Assembly: GCA_020351895.1 (NCBI GenBank)
Contig: CP070672.1
Span: 515,591 to 522,327 of the forward strand
From: Thermoplasmata archaeon
GTDB lineage: Archaea > Thermoplasmatota > Thermoplasmata > GCA-020350865
DNA: 6,737 bases
Reading direction: 5' to 3'
In this document: one piece after another, positions 5,759 through 6,737 of the stretch
Layout: every line of letters starts with the position of its first letter
Position numbering within the stretch: position 1 is the stretch's first letter
Notes under the pieces: generated by a model
Seen by the model: only the letters and a program-made list of their open reading frames with translations
What the model was told of the DNA's origin: nothing
Databases searched by the model: none
Made by a program: the position numbers and the translations under genes

Positions 5759-6695
5759 AATTCGTATCAGATATCATGCTCATATAAAGGTTTTCCAATG
5801 CTGTACCAACAGTCCGAAAGGAGGTCACCTTCATACCTTCTATATTTTGAAGATTTGAAAGAAGGTCAGCTTTTTCGGGATATCCCCCTTCGAATTCCAT
5901 TACAAAAACCTGTGGATTATAGACCACTAGATTTTTTACCATAGATAGGTTCTGGATTGTTTTCACTTGTTCTGGTGTGATATGTGTTAGAGTCTGCACC
6001 TCTATTTTAATGGTATCCGCCAGGCTCGATAACTTGTCAATATCCTCATACATGATCAGTTGACCCCTGTTGATCATGGCTGCCTTATCGCATACCTCCT
6101 GAACTTCGAATAAAAGATGGGAGCTCATGAATATGGTTCTCCCCTCCCCTTTAAGAATCTTGATGATCTCCCGAACCTCCACCATGCCCCTCGGATCAAG
6201 CCCTGATGTGGGCTCATCCAGAATTAATATCGGTGGCTCATGTAAAAGTGCCTGGGCAATGGCAAGCCGCTGTTTCATTCCCTTGGAGAACTTCCCAATG
6301 CGCTGGTCTTTCCATTCCTGAAGTTTAACCTCTCCTATGACATGTTCTATGCGCTCTTGTAACCTGCTTGGCTCGATACCTCTTATCCTGCCCAGATACG
6401 TTAGAGTTTCAATAGGGGTAAGGTAAGGGTAGAACTCAGGGATTTCCACAACCGAACCAACCCTTCCAAGGGCTCCTTTTGGATCGCTTTCCACATCCAT
6501 ACCTTCGATGTAGGCATTCCCTTTTGTGGCCCTGAGCATGTTCGTTAGTATCTTTATTGTCGTGGTTTTTCCAGCGCCATTTGGCCCCAAGAAGCCCACG
6601 CAGACCCCGTGCTCGATACTCAGATTTAAATCGTTCACAGCCGTGAAGCTGTTGAACACCTTTGTAAGATTCACTGTTACTATTGCCTCGGTCAT
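5757..6695 (-). CDS. ABC transporter ATP-binding protein (DrrA/BcrA-like, ABC-2 exporter)
   Basis: This 312-residue cytoplasmic ATPase drives the adjacent permease. Walker A is GPNGAGKTT (37-45). The signature is FSKGMKQR (136-143), a common variant of LSGGQ in this family. Walker B is ILILDE (156-161), with catalytic Glu161, and the D-loop is SGLD (164-167). The H-loop is SSH with His193. The Q-loop position reads VVEIPEFYPYLTP, with Glu84 where many ABC proteins have Gln; Glu here is frequent in bacitracin-exporter-type ATPases. Residues of about 225-312 form the C-terminal extension typical of DrrA/BcrA-like ATPases. The ATG at 6695 directly follows an in-frame TGA, so no upstream start in this frame is possible. 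A weak TATA-like TTTTAAAG (6726-6733, minus) lies about 35 nt upstream. A start from it would leave a leader of roughly 8 nt, but read-through from an upstream gene is equally possible. Confidence 0.93.
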   Translation of the reverse strand: MTEAIVTVNLTKVFNSFTAVNDLNLSIEHGVCVGFLGPNGAGKTTTIKILTNMLRATKGNAYIEGMDVESDPKGALGRVGSVVEIPEFYPYLTPIETLTYLGRIRGIEPSRLQERIEHVIGEVKLQEWKDQRIGKFSKGMKQRLAIAQALLHEPPILILDEPTSGLDPRGMVEVREIIKILKGEGRTIFMSSHLLFEVQEVCDKAAMINRGQLIMYEDIDKLSSLADTIKIEVQTLTHITPEQVKTIQNLSMVKNLVVYNPQVFVMEFEGGYPEKADLLSNLQNIEGMKVTSFRTVGTALENLYMSMISDTN

Positions 6696-6737
6696 TCAAA
6701 CAATCCCTTGAACCTCATCCCCAAGCTTTAAAATGAA
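6696..6737 (-). CDS. Possible C-terminal end of an upstream gene
   Basis: On the minus strand the last 13 codons before a TGA at 6696-6698 read FILKLGDEVQGIV, which looks like the polar end of a real protein rather than random sequence. Its stop codon directly abuts the ATPase ATG, an arrangement common within operons. The fragment is too short to identify. It could instead be untranslated leader, since a TATA-like TTTTAAAG (6726-6733) overlaps it. Confidence 0.25.
   Translation of the reverse strand, partial: FILKLGDEVQGIV

Noticed and set aside
5747..6711. Plus-strand and alternate minus-strand frames across the ABC operon
   Set aside because: They are shadows of the ATPase and permease genes, with no motifs or start signals.

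Overview
The window looks like archaeal chromosomal DNA, probably from a Thermoplasmata-like euryarchaeote. This is an inference from three things. First, TATA-box-like elements lie about 27-30 nt ahead of several start codons, which fits leaderless or near-leaderless mRNAs. Second, there is a ModE-type DNA-binding domain fused to a Nudix hydrolase. Third, there is a lipoprotein made of calcium-binding DxDxDG repeats. No rRNA, tRNA, CRISPR array, transposase or phage gene was seen.

Layout. Positions 1-503 (minus) hold the N-terminal part of an exported parallel beta-helix (NosD-like) protein that runs off the left edge. Across a promoter-bearing gap it diverges from a 461-residue lipoprotein (650-2035, plus). 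That lipoprotein has about 14 aspartate-rich thrombospondin type 3-like repeats and an unassigned C-terminal domain. A gap of about 500 nt follows (2036-2537). It contains a perfect 10-bp inverted repeat bordered by a run of seven T (minus strand) and a consensus TATA box, which I read as a candidate small RNA gene. It also contains a strand-asymmetric C-rich tract (G-rich on the minus strand).

The plus strand then carries a HAD-family phosphatase (2538-3179). A rhomboid protease with a C-terminal zinc ribbon (3201-4073) follows, probably as the second gene of the same operon. Next comes a separately promoted ModE-HTH/Nudix fusion (4124-4831).

Convergent to these is an ABC exporter operon on the minus strand: an ATPase (5757-6695) and an ABC-2 permease (4912-5748), translationally coupled through a ribosome-binding site that overlaps the ATPase stop codon. 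A possible C-terminal end of another gene lies at the right edge.

The left third is therefore cell-surface material, the middle is metabolite repair, membrane proteolysis and regulation, and the right third is an efflux-type transporter. I see no single established pathway linking all of them. The points most worth a second look are the candidate small RNA at about 2121-2206, the HTH-Nudix fusion, the rhomboid/zinc-ribbon architecture, and the repeat homogenisation inside the lipoprotein gene.
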